NCBI RefSeq assembly: GCF_021390645.1
Contig: NZ_JAJEJT010000002.1
Coordinates: 1,054,001-1,118,000, forward strand
Direction of reading: 5' to 3'
Length of the DNA: 64,000 bases
DNA from: Paraburkholderia flagellata
GTDB lineage: Bacteria; Pseudomonadota; Gammaproteobacteria; Burkholderiales; Burkholderiaceae
The notes under the pieces were generated by a model. The model saw only the letters and a list, made by a program, of their open reading frames with translations. It was not told the DNA's origin and made no database searches. Within the stretch, counting starts at the first letter, position 1. Every line of letters starts with the position of its first letter. The position numbers were made by a program, and so were the translations under genes. Shown in pieces: positions 16,990-25,986 of the stretch.

Positions 16990-17023
16990 TGTGACGCCAA
17001 TGTGTCACGCGAATGTGTCACGC
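16981..17023 (+). repeat. short direct and inverted repeats between tssJ and tssK
   Basis: The tssJ stop region contains an inverted repeat TCACAT-TG-ATGTGA (16981-16994) and then two exact 12-base direct repeats AATGTGTCACGC at 16999-17010 and 17012-17023. The copies are spaced 13 bases apart, and GTGAC/GTCAC arms are shared. It could be a hairpin that tunes expression of the downstream tssK-L-M-A genes or a regulator site. No function can be assigned. Confidence 0.5.
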
Positions 17024-17079
17024 AATGGCGCGGCAACACTGAACGATGAAAACGTTTAGCAATAGAAAGCAAACACATC

Positions 17080-18447
17080 ATGCGAACTTCGTTTCCCGAT
17101 CCGGTCTGCTGGTTCGACGGCATGCCCTTGCTGCCGCAGCATTTCCAGACGCAGGCGCTGCACGCGGCGGGACACGCCGCGCTGCTGGCGAGCGCCGCGC
17201 GCGCACACTATTGGGGCGTGCTCTCGCTCGAGCACGACGCCGCGGGGCTTGCCCAGGGGCTCGTGCGAATCAGCGCGCTGGAGGCGATCCTGGCCGACGG
17301 CCTCGCCATTCGCCACACGCCGCACGACCCCGTGCTGGAGATCGACGTGAGCCACGCGTTCAGCGCGCCGGATGAAGCGCTCACGATCTATCTTGCGGTG
17401 CCGCCGCTGTACCGCGGCGGACAACTGGATCCGCAGGCCGGGCGCTACACCCAACGCGAGAGTCCGGATGTTCCCGATCTCGTCTCGGGCGGCGAGCCGG
17501 CTTCGATCACGACGTGGTCGCCGCGCCTGCACCTCATGACGGATCTCGGCCGTCACGAATTCGACCGCTTGCCGCTCATGTGTGTGAGGCAGCAGGGCGG
17601 CGGTGTGGCGATTGCGGATTACGCGCCGCCGTGTCCCTTCGTGCGCGCCGACTCGGTGCTCGGTCAACGCGTGATGCGGCTGCTGCTGCGTGTGCGCGAA
17701 AAATGCGTGTTCCTGGCCGGGCGTCTGCAGGCGGCGCAACGTGCCGAGGAGCGCGACGACGCCGCGCAGATCGAGCGCCAGCTCTGCGCGCTCTGGAGCC
17801 GCCTGCCCGAAGTGGAGGCGACGCTCGTCACCGGCATCGCGCATCCCGCCGAACTGTATCGCGCCGTTGCCGGCATGACGGGCGCGCTCGCGGCACTGCG
17901 GCCCGGGCGCGGCGTGCCCGCATTCGCGACGTTCGATTACATGGCGCTGCTCGCGTCGTTCGATCCGCTGCTCGAGTGGGCGGACGAAGCGCTCGCGACG
18001 ATCCGCCAGGGTTATCGCGTACGCGCATTCACCGAGGAGGGCGGCAGCTTCTGGATCGCGCCGCCGTTCGAAAGCGGCGGCAACGTTGCGCGCGAACTCG
18101 TGATCGGATTGCGCATGCCGCCCGACGCCGGCGAGCACGACGCGAGCGTGTGGCTCGACCATGCCGTCGTCGCGTCGAGGCCCTATGTGCCGACGCTCGC
18201 CCGGCAGCGCATGCGAGGCCTCGCGCGCCGGCGCCTCGCGCGCGAGGAGCGCGCCGCTTACGCCACGGGCGACGACACGACGCTCTTCGCCGTGACCGTG
18301 GAGGACGCATGGTTCGACCGCGCGCAGCCGTTGTGCATCGAAGTCCGCACGACTGGGCCGGGCCGCGCGCCCTGGGCCGTGCAGCTTTTCACGCCCACGG
18401 GCGACGCCGCCGACGACGCAGGCCACGCGGGAGCCGATAATGCTTGA
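17080..18447 (+). CDS. tssK: T6SS baseplate protein TssK
   Basis: TssK, 455 residues, trimeric connector between baseplate and membrane complex. The family start is clear: VCWFDGMPLLPQHFQTQ (mature MRTSFPDPVCWFDG), followed by HYWGVLSLEHD and EAILADG. The C-terminal shoulder includes LVIGLRMPPDAGEHD. Overlaps tssL by 8 bp. Confidence 0.95.
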   Translation: MRTSFPDPVCWFDGMPLLPQHFQTQALHAAGHAALLASAARAHYWGVLSLEHDAAGLAQGLVRISALEAILADGLAIRHTPHDPVLEIDVSHAFSAPDEALTIYLAVPPLYRGGQLDPQAGRYTQRESPDVPDLVSGGEPASITTWSPRLHLMTDLGRHEFDRLPLMCVRQQGGGVAIADYAPPCPFVRADSVLGQRVMRLLLRVREKCVFLAGRLQAAQRAEERDDAAQIERQLCALWSRLPEVEATLVTGIAHPAELYRAVAGMTGALAALRPGRGVPAFATFDYMALLASFDPLLEWADEALATIRQGYRVRAFTEEGGSFWIAPPFESGGNVARELVIGLRMPPDAGEHDASVWLDHAVVASRPYVPTLARQRMRGLARRRLAREERAAYATGDDTTLFAVTVEDAWFDRAQPLCIEVRTTGPGRAPWAVQLFTPTGDAADDAGHAGADNA

Positions 18448-19501
18448 TGCCAGCGATCAGAGCGAGGAGCGCCTGCCGCTCATGCGCGCATTCGTCGTGG
18501 CGTTCGCTTTCGCGGAGAACGCGCGCCTGCGCGCAGTCGCCCACGCAGTGAGCACGGCGAATACAGCAGACGCCGCCGGTGCGGAGCCACCCGCCGATCC
18601 CCAGCGCGAAGCCGACACGCTCGCCACGCAGTTGCAGTCCGCCACGCGCAAGCTCGCGCGCGACGCCATGGCGTGGACTGGCGCGGCGGGCGAAGCGGAC
18701 ATCGCCGCCGCGCAATACGCCTATGTCGCGCTGCTCGACGAATTGCTGCTGTTTTCGGCGTGGAATGGCGCGAGCGTGTGGGAGACCTGGCCGCTCGAAG
18801 CGCGCATCTTCGGCACGCGCGCGGCGGGCGAGCGCATTCCGGCCGCCATCGAATCGCTGCTCGCGCAGCGCGATCCGGCGCAGCGCGACCTTGCCAACGT
18901 CTATCTCGCCTGCCTCACGCTGGGTTTTCGAGGCCGCCTGCGCGGCGAGGCGGGCGCCTTGCGCCACGACCAGTTGCGCCATGCGCTGTTCGCCTTCGCC
19001 ATGCAGCGCGACCCTGAGCCCAACCGACTCGGCGCGCCGCTCGAACGCGCCGCGCTGGCGCCTCGCGAAACACGGCCGCTCACGCAGATGTTTCCAGACC
19101 GCGCACGCCTCGCGCTGTTCGTGGGCGGCGGATTCGCGGTGCTGCTCGGCGTGTCGCAACTGCTGTGGCTCTACGCGACGGCGCCTGTGCGCCCATCGCT
19201 CGAACAGTTTGAAACGGTGTCGATGGTGCAAGGGCGTCCGTCGCAGGTCAGCCATACGAGCACCACGGGCATGGTGCTGCCGCGCGCGAGGACGATCCGC
19301 AGACTGCGGCCGCCGCCTGCGCCAGCAGATTTGCAGAGCGTGCCGCAAACGCAGGACACACCCGCAGCGCCGACGGTTTCCACGACGCCGCCCGCCACGC
19401 TTGCGCTCGCGGCGCGGCGCATCGTCATGGTGAGCGTGCAGAACGCCGACGACTCCAGTGAGGAAGGGCCGGACTCCACGCCGCGGGGAGCCCGACCATG
19501 A
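18440..19501 (+). CDS. tssL: T6SS inner-membrane protein TssL (DotU family)
   Basis: TssL, 353 residues, with TssM and TssJ forms the envelope-spanning complex. The N-terminal cytoplasmic hook domain shows RLPLMRAFVVAFAF, YVALLDELLLFS and the VYLACLTLGFRGRLRG block. One transmembrane helix lies at about 222-247 (ALFVGGGFAVLLGVSQLLWLY). The roughly 100 residues after it are periplasmic and Pro/Ala/Thr-rich, with no OmpA-like peptidoglycan-binding motif. Start overlaps tssK by 8 bp and its stop overlaps tssM by 4 bp (ATGA). Confidence 0.92.
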   Translation: MLDASDQSEERLPLMRAFVVAFAFAENARLRAVAHAVSTANTADAAGAEPPADPQREADTLATQLQSATRKLARDAMAWTGAAGEADIAAAQYAYVALLDELLLFSAWNGASVWETWPLEARIFGTRAAGERIPAAIESLLAQRDPAQRDLANVYLACLTLGFRGRLRGEAGALRHDQLRHALFAFAMQRDPEPNRLGAPLERAALAPRETRPLTQMFPDRARLALFVGGGFAVLLGVSQLLWLYATAPVRPSLEQFETVSMVQGRPSQVSHTSTTGMVLPRARTIRRLRPPPAPADLQSVPQTQDTPAAPTVSTTPPATLALAARRIVMVSVQNADDSSEEGPDSTPRGARP

Positions 19502-22500
19502 CGACCACACTCATAGTCGTCCTTATCGTTCTGATCGCGCTGCTGATCGTGGGTCTCGCTGCCGCGCTCGTCGTGCGCTGGGTGCGCGCTCGCGACGAAC
19601 GCAGGCCGTTGCGCAATTTCACCGCCATGATGCGCACGGCGCACAACGCGATGGGCGTGCGCGACCCGTACTCGGTGCCGCGCGTGCTGGCCACGGGCGC
19701 ACCGGCGGCGCTCGACGCGCTGGCGCGCGGCTGGCGCCTCGCGAGCGTTGGCGAGCCGGCCTGGTTCGGCAGGCTCTGGCACGACGCGGAAGGCATTCTG
19801 ATTGCTGAACCGGGCGATTCGCTCGGCGCACGCGCGGCCGCCGAGCGCCGGCGCGGCTCGACCGGCGGGCGATTGCTGCGTGGCTTGCTGCGCAACCGGC
19901 CGGGCCGTCCGCTCGACGCGCTCGTGTGGGTGATCGCACTCGATACGCTCATCGACGAAAACGGCACAGCGCGCGCGGATACCGACGCGGCGCTCGAAGC
20001 CTCGCGCACGGTGCTCGCGCTGCAACGTCAGCTCGGGCAGATGCTGCCGCTCTACGTGGTGGTGACGGGCTGCGACGCGCTGCCCGGCTTCGATGCGCTC
20101 GCGGCACGCCTGCGTCGCGAGCGCATCGAAACGCCGCTGGGCTGGGCATCGCCGTACGCGCCTCGGCGCGCGTTCGAACCCGCCTGGGTGGACGAAGCCT
20201 TCGCCGACATGAGCCGCGCGCTCGCGGCGACCGTCACCGAAATGGGCACGCTCGACGGCGCGCTCGATGGCGACGTGTTCCTGCTGCCGCAGCGCCTCGA
20301 CACGCTGCGCGAGCCATTGCGCGAGCACCTCGAACCCACCCTGCGCGGCGCCGCCGACGGCACCGCGCCGCTCATGCGCGGCATCTGGTGCGTGGGCGCG
20401 ATGCCGCAGGCGCAGGAGCGCGAAGAGCCCGCCATCACGGACGCGGCGCGCAGGGAGGCGCGCGCTGCGGCGGCGCCGGCTTTCGCATCGCGTCTCTGGC
20501 ACGACGTGCTGATGCCGGGGCAGGGACTTGCGCTCGCTATTCCGCGCGTGCTCGCGCTGCGCATGCGGCGCTACCGCATCGCCACGTTCGCCGCGATCGC
20601 GCTGGGCGTGTGCTGGTGCGTGGGGCTTGGCGTGACCACGTGGCACGTGCGCAGCGACGCGCGCGCGCTCGCCGGCAGCTACGACGCGCTTGCGCTCGCG
20701 AGCGTCGCATGGCACGAAGCGGGCGCGAGCAGCAGCGAAGCGGCGCAGGCAAGCGCGCTGAGCAGCGCCGCGACCGCCTTCGTCAAGGTGCCGCGCTGGC
20801 AGCTCGCCACGCCGTTCATGCCGCTGTCGTATTTCGGCCTGCACCGCCGGCTCGACGACGCGCAATACCACGTGTTGAGCGGCCTCGTGTTCACGCCGCT
20901 GCGCGCGCGGCTCGTCAGCCGTCTCGCCGATCTGAACTGCGATGGCGCAGCCGTTGCATCGGGCAAGAACGCAAGCCTCGCAGCCGCCGCGCGGCGTCCT
21001 CAGGACCTGCCGGAGTACACGCAGGGCACGCGGCTCGTCACGAACGCGGCGCAAACCGAGCGGCTGATCACGAACTACAACGAACTGGTAGAGCGCGACT
21101 CCGGCAACACCGTGATGCTCGCGCAACTCATGCGCGGCGCGGTGGGCGTGAGCTTTTCTCCCGATCATGTGGCCGACCGCGCGGGGCTCGACGATGCGGT
21201 GCGCGCGACTGCAGTGGAAGGCGGGCAACTGCCGTTCGACGGCACGGAGGCGCGCGCCGCGCAAGCGCGCGCGAGCGTGTGCTTCGAGGAGACCTTCGAT
21301 CACTGGTTCGACGATATTTATCAGGACTCCTCGCTCACGACGAACGCCGCGCAAATCCAGGCCATGCTCGCCGATCTGAAGGCGCCTGGCGCGGTTCCCA
21401 CCACCGCTTCGCTCTCCGAACTGGCCACGCGCATCGACACGCTCGCAACCCAGGTCGATACCGCCGACCACGGTTGGGCGGGCACGCACGGCCAGGAACT
21501 CGTGCCCGGACTCTCGGCGACTTTCGACACGGCAAAAGGCCTGCGCCTGATCGGCGCGACACCGGTGGCGAGCGTGCTGGAGCACGAGCAGAGCGAACAA
21601 AGCGCATTCGCGGCGCGCTGGCTCGCGAGCGGCAACCTGCCTGGCGTGCTGGCTTCCAATCCGACGACGGGGCTGCAACTGGCGCCGGACCTGCTGCCGC
21701 TGCGCGATGCGTTGCGCACGCTGCTCGGCCAGTCGTTCGTTGCTGGCGAGGGCAACGCGGCGGCCGAAATTCGCAGCGTGGATGCGGACTCGGCGCAACG
21801 CGCGCTCGCAGTCCTGCCCGCCTACAAGCAATATTCCGCGGGTCTTCTTGCGCAGGCGCCCGAAGCGTGGCGCGGCGCGCTGCTCGCCGCGGCAGGCAAC
21901 GCGACCGTGCACAGCATGGTGGCCGCGCTTTCGGCGCCTGCCGCGCCCGGTGGGGCGCGCAACGTCGCCTACGCGCCGCAAACGCAGGGCGCACCCTTCG
22001 ACACGCTGCGCAAGAACGCAACGGATCTCGTGGAAGCGTTCGACTCGCTTGGCCGCCCCGATCTCGCGCAGGCAGTTGCCCTGCGCGTCAGCGACGCCGC
22101 ACTCGACGTGCTGCGCTCGACCGATGTGCAAGTGCAATCACTCGAACCGTTCCGGCCGGTACGCGGCGACTTCTCGGCCTGGAACGGCAGCGCCGGCGGG
22201 TCGATGCGCGCGTTTGGCGCCGCGACGCCCGAAGCGCTGCAAACCTACCTCGCCGCCCAGGCGGGCGCGGTGGCCGACACGGCCACGCTCGCGTCGAGCG
22301 CGCTCGACTGGCTCACGGCGCAGAACCCGCCGCTCTCCACCGCGGACGCGCGGCTCGTTGCGCGCTGGAAGGCGCTCTTCGCGGACCTTGCGCAGTACCG
22401 CGCGCGCAGCCCGGCGAGCGCGCTCGTGGCGGTGCCGTCGATCATCTCCAACCAGCTCGACAAGATGGACCTCGACACATGCAGCGCCTCGCTCGCGCAG

Positions 22501-23436
22501 GTCGATGTGCCGGGCGCGGGCGACATTGTCTCGAGCGCGGGCATGCGGCTCGTTTCGTCCGCGCGCGAACGCTGCTACCGGCTGCAGATCGGCACCGGCG
22601 GCGAGGCCTATGAGCAGTTGCGCAGCTATTTCGCGCGTTATCTGGCCGGGCGCTTCCCGTTCTCCGCCGATGCGAATGCGCAGGCCGCCGACCTGCGGCA
22701 GACGGCGGGGTTCGTCGCACTGCTCGATGCGAAACTCGCGGACGCGCAACGCGGCATGAGCGCAGCAGCGGCGAGCGGCGGCCAGCAAGCGGGCGCGCCG
22801 CAGTTTCTGGCGAAGCTCGCGCGCGCGAAGCCCTGGCTCGACGCGCTGGTGGCGCGCGGCGCGGACGGCGCGCTCGTGGGCGTGGACGTGGCGGTGGACT
22901 GGCGCATCGATCGCGCGGACGAAGCCGGTGCGGACCAGGTGATCCAGTGGTCCCTCGCGAGCGGCAGCCAGACGCTCGCCTGGCCCGCTGTGGCTGGCAC
23001 GCCGCTGCGCTGGGCGCCGGGGCAGCCCGCCGCGCTCAGCTTGCGCTGGGCGAAGGACGGCCCGTGGCGGCCGATGCAGGACGCTTCGCAGCCGACACTC
23101 TCCGTCGACGGCGAGGCCGCCACCTGGGCGGCAAACGACACATGGGCGCTGTTGCGCCTCGTGCGCCTGCATGCGGTGCCGGACGACGGCGTGGATACCG
23201 GCACGGGAGCGGGCAACGCACGCATGGTGCTGAGTGTGCCGGTGCGCGACCGCAACGGCGGCACGCAAACCGCGCGCATGTTCATGCGCGTGGGCATGAC
23301 GGGCGCGTCGAAAACGGCGCTCACGTGGCCCGACCTGCCATACGCGGCGCCGGGCTATAGTGCGTACGGGACGCCCGCGGTGACTTATGGACCGTATCCG
23401 TCGAGCAACTCGAACACCCAGGCGGGGCGCGGATGA
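19498..23436 (+). CDS. tssM: T6SS membrane-complex protein TssM (IcmF family)
   Basis: TssM, 1312 residues, large inner-membrane and periplasmic core. One N-terminal transmembrane helix at about 4-28 and a second at about 360-382 (FAAIALGVCWCVGLGV), followed by a long periplasmic region and a C-terminal beta-rich domain (MVLSVPVRDRNGG). In most TssM proteins a Walker A (GxxGxGKT) follows the N-terminal helices. Here the equivalent place reads RVLATGAPAALDALARG, so the nucleotide-binding motif is absent. ATGA overlaps link it to tssL and tssA. The gene is very GC-rich and carries long open antisense frames. Confidence 0.93.
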   Translation: MTTTLIVVLIVLIALLIVGLAAALVVRWVRARDERRPLRNFTAMMRTAHNAMGVRDPYSVPRVLATGAPAALDALARGWRLASVGEPAWFGRLWHDAEGILIAEPGDSLGARAAAERRRGSTGGRLLRGLLRNRPGRPLDALVWVIALDTLIDENGTARADTDAALEASRTVLALQRQLGQMLPLYVVVTGCDALPGFDALAARLRRERIETPLGWASPYAPRRAFEPAWVDEAFADMSRALAATVTEMGTLDGALDGDVFLLPQRLDTLREPLREHLEPTLRGAADGTAPLMRGIWCVGAMPQAQEREEPAITDAARREARAAAAPAFASRLWHDVLMPGQGLALAIPRVLALRMRRYRIATFAAIALGVCWCVGLGVTTWHVRSDARALAGSYDALALASVAWHEAGASSSEAAQASALSSAATAFVKVPRWQLATPFMPLSYFGLHRRLDDAQYHVLSGLVFTPLRARLVSRLADLNCDGAAVASGKNASLAAAARRPQDLPEYTQGTRLVTNAAQTERLITNYNELVERDSGNTVMLAQLMRGAVGVSFSPDHVADRAGLDDAVRATAVEGGQLPFDGTEARAAQARASVCFEETFDHWFDDIYQDSSLTTNAAQIQAMLADLKAPGAVPTTASLSELATRIDTLATQVDTADHGWAGTHGQELVPGLSATFDTAKGLRLIGATPVASVLEHEQSEQSAFAARWLASGNLPGVLASNPTTGLQLAPDLLPLRDALRTLLGQSFVAGEGNAAAEIRSVDADSAQRALAVLPAYKQYSAGLLAQAPEAWRGALLAAAGNATVHSMVAALSAPAAPGGARNVAYAPQTQGAPFDTLRKNATDLVEAFDSLGRPDLAQAVALRVSDAALDVLRSTDVQVQSLEPFRPVRGDFSAWNGSAGGSMRAFGAATPEALQTYLAAQAGAVADTATLASSALDWLTAQNPPLSTADARLVARWKALFADLAQYRARSPASALVAVPSIISNQLDKMDLDTCSASLAQVDVPGAGDIVSSAGMRLVSSARERCYRLQIGTGGEAYEQLRSYFARYLAGRFPFSADANAQAADLRQTAGFVALLDAKLADAQRGMSAAAASGGQQAGAPQFLAKLARAKPWLDALVARGADGALVGVDVAVDWRIDRADEAGADQVIQWSLASGSQTLAWPAVAGTPLRWAPGQPAALSLRWAKDGPWRPMQDASQPTLSVDGEAATWAANDTWALLRLVRLHAVPDDGVDTGTGAGNARMVLSVPVRDRNGGTQTARMFMRVGMTGASKTALTWPDLPYAAPGYSAYGTPAVTYGPYPSSNSNTQAGRG

Positions 23437-24548
23437 ACCCGGCATTCGACATCGAAGCACTCGTTCAACCGATACCGGGCGGCGCGCCAGCCGGCGTCTC
23501 GCTGCTGCACGACGCCGCCTTCGACGCGATCAAGGCGGCGCGCCGCGAGGACGATCCGGCATTGCCAGCGGGTATCTGGCAAACCACGCTCAAGGTCGCC
23601 GATTGGGCTGCGGTCGAAGCGGGCTGCGAGGACCTCCTCGCGCGCCGTAGCAAGGACCTGACGCTCGCCGCGTGGCTCGGCGAGAGCTGGCTGCAGCGAT
23701 ATGGTTGTGCTGCCTTGCCAGCTTGCTTCGCATTGCTGAGCGAATTGTGCGTGCGCTATTGGGACGACATTCATCCACTGCCGCGCGACGGCGACCTGGG
23801 GTTTCGGGCCGCGCCGCTCGCCTGGGTTGCCCAGCAGTTCCCGACCTTGCTCGCCGGGCGTATCGCGCTGTGCGCGGGACCCGATGGATCTGCGCTGACG
23901 CTTGCGCGCTGGCAGGGCGCGCAGCGCGAGGCCGTTGCGGTGAAGGACCGCAAGGACGTGCCCGCAGCGAAGCGCGAGGAAGCCGCACGGTTGGCACAGG
24001 CTCTGTCGCAGGCCGCGCACGACGCCGCGCCCGCCGCGCTACGCGACCAGTTGCAGGCGCTGCGCGCGGCGCGCGCGCCCATTGCGAAGCTGGACGCGTG
24101 GTGCACGCAGCGGCTCGGCGCGGAAGCGCCGTCGTTCGGGGCGCTGCTGGAGACGCTGGAGCGCATGGAGAGCGTGTTGCGCGACTGGCTCACGAAGCAT
24201 CCCGACTGGGAGGACGTACCGATGGTTGAGGCCACATCGATTCAGGAACAGGCGGTGGTCGAGCCTGCTGCGCTTCAGGTTGCTACGGCTGGCGCGGGGC
24301 AGGAGCCGAAGGGGCCGGGAAGGCTCGATGGGCCTCAGTCGCGCGATGAGGCGTACAGACTGCTGGCCGTTGTCGCCGATTACCTCATGCGCTATGAGCC
24401 GCACAGCCCTGTGCCTTATATGCTCAAGCGGGCACTCGACTGGGGCGGCAAGCCGCTGCCGGAGTTGCTGGCCGAGTTGATGGCGGGCGAGCGAGGCAGG
24501 GCGTTGGGGGCAGCGCTTGGGTTGCTGCCCGAGAGTGAGCAACGGTAA
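23433..24548 (+). CDS. tssA: T6SS protein TssA (ImpA N-terminal family)
   Basis: TssA, 371 residues, chaperones tube and sheath assembly. ImpA-N features are visible: a start of MNPAFDIEALVQPIPGGAPA, then TTLKVADWAAVEAGCEDLLA, KDLTLAAWLGESWL and YWDDIHPLP. The C-terminal part (SRDEAYRLLAVVADYLMRYEPHSPVPYML) resembles the dodecamerising region of the family. Last gene of the rightward arm; its stop is only 20 bp from the convergent fuconate dehydratase gene, with no obvious terminator between. Confidence 0.93.
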   Translation: MNPAFDIEALVQPIPGGAPAGVSLLHDAAFDAIKAARREDDPALPAGIWQTTLKVADWAAVEAGCEDLLARRSKDLTLAAWLGESWLQRYGCAALPACFALLSELCVRYWDDIHPLPRDGDLGFRAAPLAWVAQQFPTLLAGRIALCAGPDGSALTLARWQGAQREAVAVKDRKDVPAAKREEAARLAQALSQAAHDAAPAALRDQLQALRAARAPIAKLDAWCTQRLGAEAPSFGALLETLERMESVLRDWLTKHPDWEDVPMVEATSIQEQAVVEPAALQVATAGAGQEPKGPGRLDGPQSRDEAYRLLAVVADYLMRYEPHSPVPYMLKRALDWGGKPLPELLAELMAGERGRALGAALGLLPESEQR

Positions 24549-24568
24549 TAGGTCAGTTCCAGGCCCGC

Positions 24569-25867
24569 TTACGGCCGCCACGCCTCACCGTCAGGGAAAA
24601 TGTATCTTTCAAGCGAATCCGGTTTCATTTCGATGCTATAGCCGGGCGTTTGCGGCGGCATATACCGCCCATTGCGTATCACGACTGGATCGACAAAATG
24701 GTCATGCAAATGATCGACATACTCGAGCACCCGGTTCTCCAGCGAAGCCGAAACGCACAGATAGTCGAATAGAGAAATATGCTGCACGTACTCGCACAGT
24801 CCAACACCGCCCGCATGTGGGCACACCGGAACGCCGAACTTCGCCGCCATCAAGAGCACGACGATCACTTCGTTCAGTCCACCTAACCGGCAGGCATCCA
24901 CCTGGCAAAAATCGATCGCTTGAGCCTGCAGCAACTGCTTGAACATCACGCGATTTTGACAATGCTCGCCCGTGGCAACCCCAATCGACCCCAAACGCCG
25001 ACGAATCTCCGCATGGCCGAGAATATCGTCTGGGCTCGTCGGTTCCTCGATCCACCATGGATCGAACTCCGCGAGACGCCGCATGTTTGCCACCGCTTCG
25101 TCCACATCCCATACCTGGTTGGCGTCCATCATCAGCTTCAGGTTCTCGCCGATCTCCTCGCGCAGAATGCGTGCGCGCCGTACGTCCTCGTCGAGATTGC
25201 CGCCCACTTTCTGCTTGAAATGCGTCCAGCCCAGCGCGACGCCTTCGCGCGCGAGACGGCGAATCTTGTCGTCGTCGTAGCCTAGCCAGCCAGCCGAGGT
25301 CGTATAAGCGGGATAGCCCTGCGCGAGCATTTCCGCTTCGCGCGCGCCCTTCGTCTTCGCGTGGCGGTGCAGGATGGCTAACGCTTCGTAAGGCGTGATC
25401 GCATCGGTCACATAGCGAAAATCGAGGCACCGCACGAGTTCTTCGGGGATCATGTCGGCGAGCAGCTTCCATACGGGCTTGCCAACCGATTTGGCCCAAA
25501 GGTCCCACACTGCATTGACGACCGCCGCCGTAGCCAGGTGAATCGCGCCTTTATCCGGGCCGATCCAGCGTAATTGGCTGTCCGAAGTAAAAGCGCGCCA
25601 GAATGCGCCCATATTTGCGGTAATGTCTTCGAGACGCTTGCCGACGATGAGGGGCGCCAGCGCGTTCACCGCTGTCACGCAAATTTCATTGCCGCGCCCG
25701 ATGGTGAACGTGAGGCCGTGCCCGGTGAATTTGTCTGGAGAATCTGTTTCGAGCGTGACGTAAGTGGCGGAGTAGTCCGGCGCGGCGTTCATGGCGTCGG
25801 AACCGTCAAGCGAGCGCGAAGTGGGAAAGCGGATGTCGCGAACGGACAGCTTGCTGATCGTGGTCAT
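24569..25867 (-). CDS. L-fuconate dehydratase (enolase superfamily)
   Basis: Converts L-fuconate to 2-keto-3-deoxy-L-fuconate (EC 4.2.1.68) in the oxidative L-fucose route. The 432-residue protein places every catalytic residue at the same number as in the Xanthomonas campestris enzyme: K218-x-K220 (THFKQK), metal ligands D248 (MMDAN), E274 (WWIEEP) and E301 (ATGEH), and His 351 (CPHAGG). That makes the substrate call stronger than a generic mandelate-racemase annotation. AGGGAG ribosome binding site six bases before ATG. Divergent from a GntR regulator, and close to a sugar ABC importer and a 2-keto-3-deoxy-acid dehydratase-like gene. L-fucose dehydrogenase and lactonase are not in the window. 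Confidence 0.92.
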   Translation of the reverse strand: MTTISKLSVRDIRFPTSRSLDGSDAMNAAPDYSATYVTLETDSPDKFTGHGLTFTIGRGNEICVTAVNALAPLIVGKRLEDITANMGAFWRAFTSDSQLRWIGPDKGAIHLATAAVVNAVWDLWAKSVGKPVWKLLADMIPEELVRCLDFRYVTDAITPYEALAILHRHAKTKGAREAEMLAQGYPAYTTSAGWLGYDDDKIRRLAREGVALGWTHFKQKVGGNLDEDVRRARILREEIGENLKLMMDANQVWDVDEAVANMRRLAEFDPWWIEEPTSPDDILGHAEIRRRLGSIGVATGEHCQNRVMFKQLLQAQAIDFCQVDACRLGGLNEVIVVLLMAAKFGVPVCPHAGGVGLCEYVQHISLFDYLCVSASLENRVLEYVDHLHDHFVDPVVIRNGRYMPPQTPGYSIEMKPDSLERYIFPDGEAWRP

Positions 25868-25926
25868 TCGAACTCCCTATGGAAGGGACGGCTTTCGGGT
25901 AGGGGAAAACCAGGCGTTTGCACGCG

Positions 25927-25964
25927 TTGACAACGTTGAATCTGCTACCTAGCATGCTAGCATG
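25927..25964 (+). promoter_or_regulatory. GntR promoter with overlapping palindromic operator
   Basis: TTGACA at 25927-25932 and TAGCAT at 25950-25955, 17-bp spacer, make a good sigma-70 promoter facing the GntR gene. Two perfect 12-bp palindromes overlap the -10: CTAGCATGCTAG (25949-25960) and CATGCTAGCATG (25953-25964). They are a likely operator for the adjacent GntR/FCD protein, blocking its own promoter and possibly the divergent fuconate dehydratase. The assignment of regulator to site is inference. Confidence 0.6.
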
Positions 25965-25986
25965 TCTTCTCAAAATCAAGCGCGCC

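Noticed and set aside
16981..17023. CRP binding site (TGTGA/TCACA-like halves)
   Set aside because: The halves are in the wrong order or spacing for the TGTGA-N6-TCACA consensus.
17056..18426. 456-codon frame antisense to tssK
   Set aside because: Shadow frame; tssK matches its family from end to end.
19171..22137. 988-codon open frame on the minus strand opposite tssM
   Set aside because: Low-complexity Arg/Ala/His composition and no family; explained by the high GC of tssM. The same applies to the 895-codon plus-strand frame at 19926-22613.
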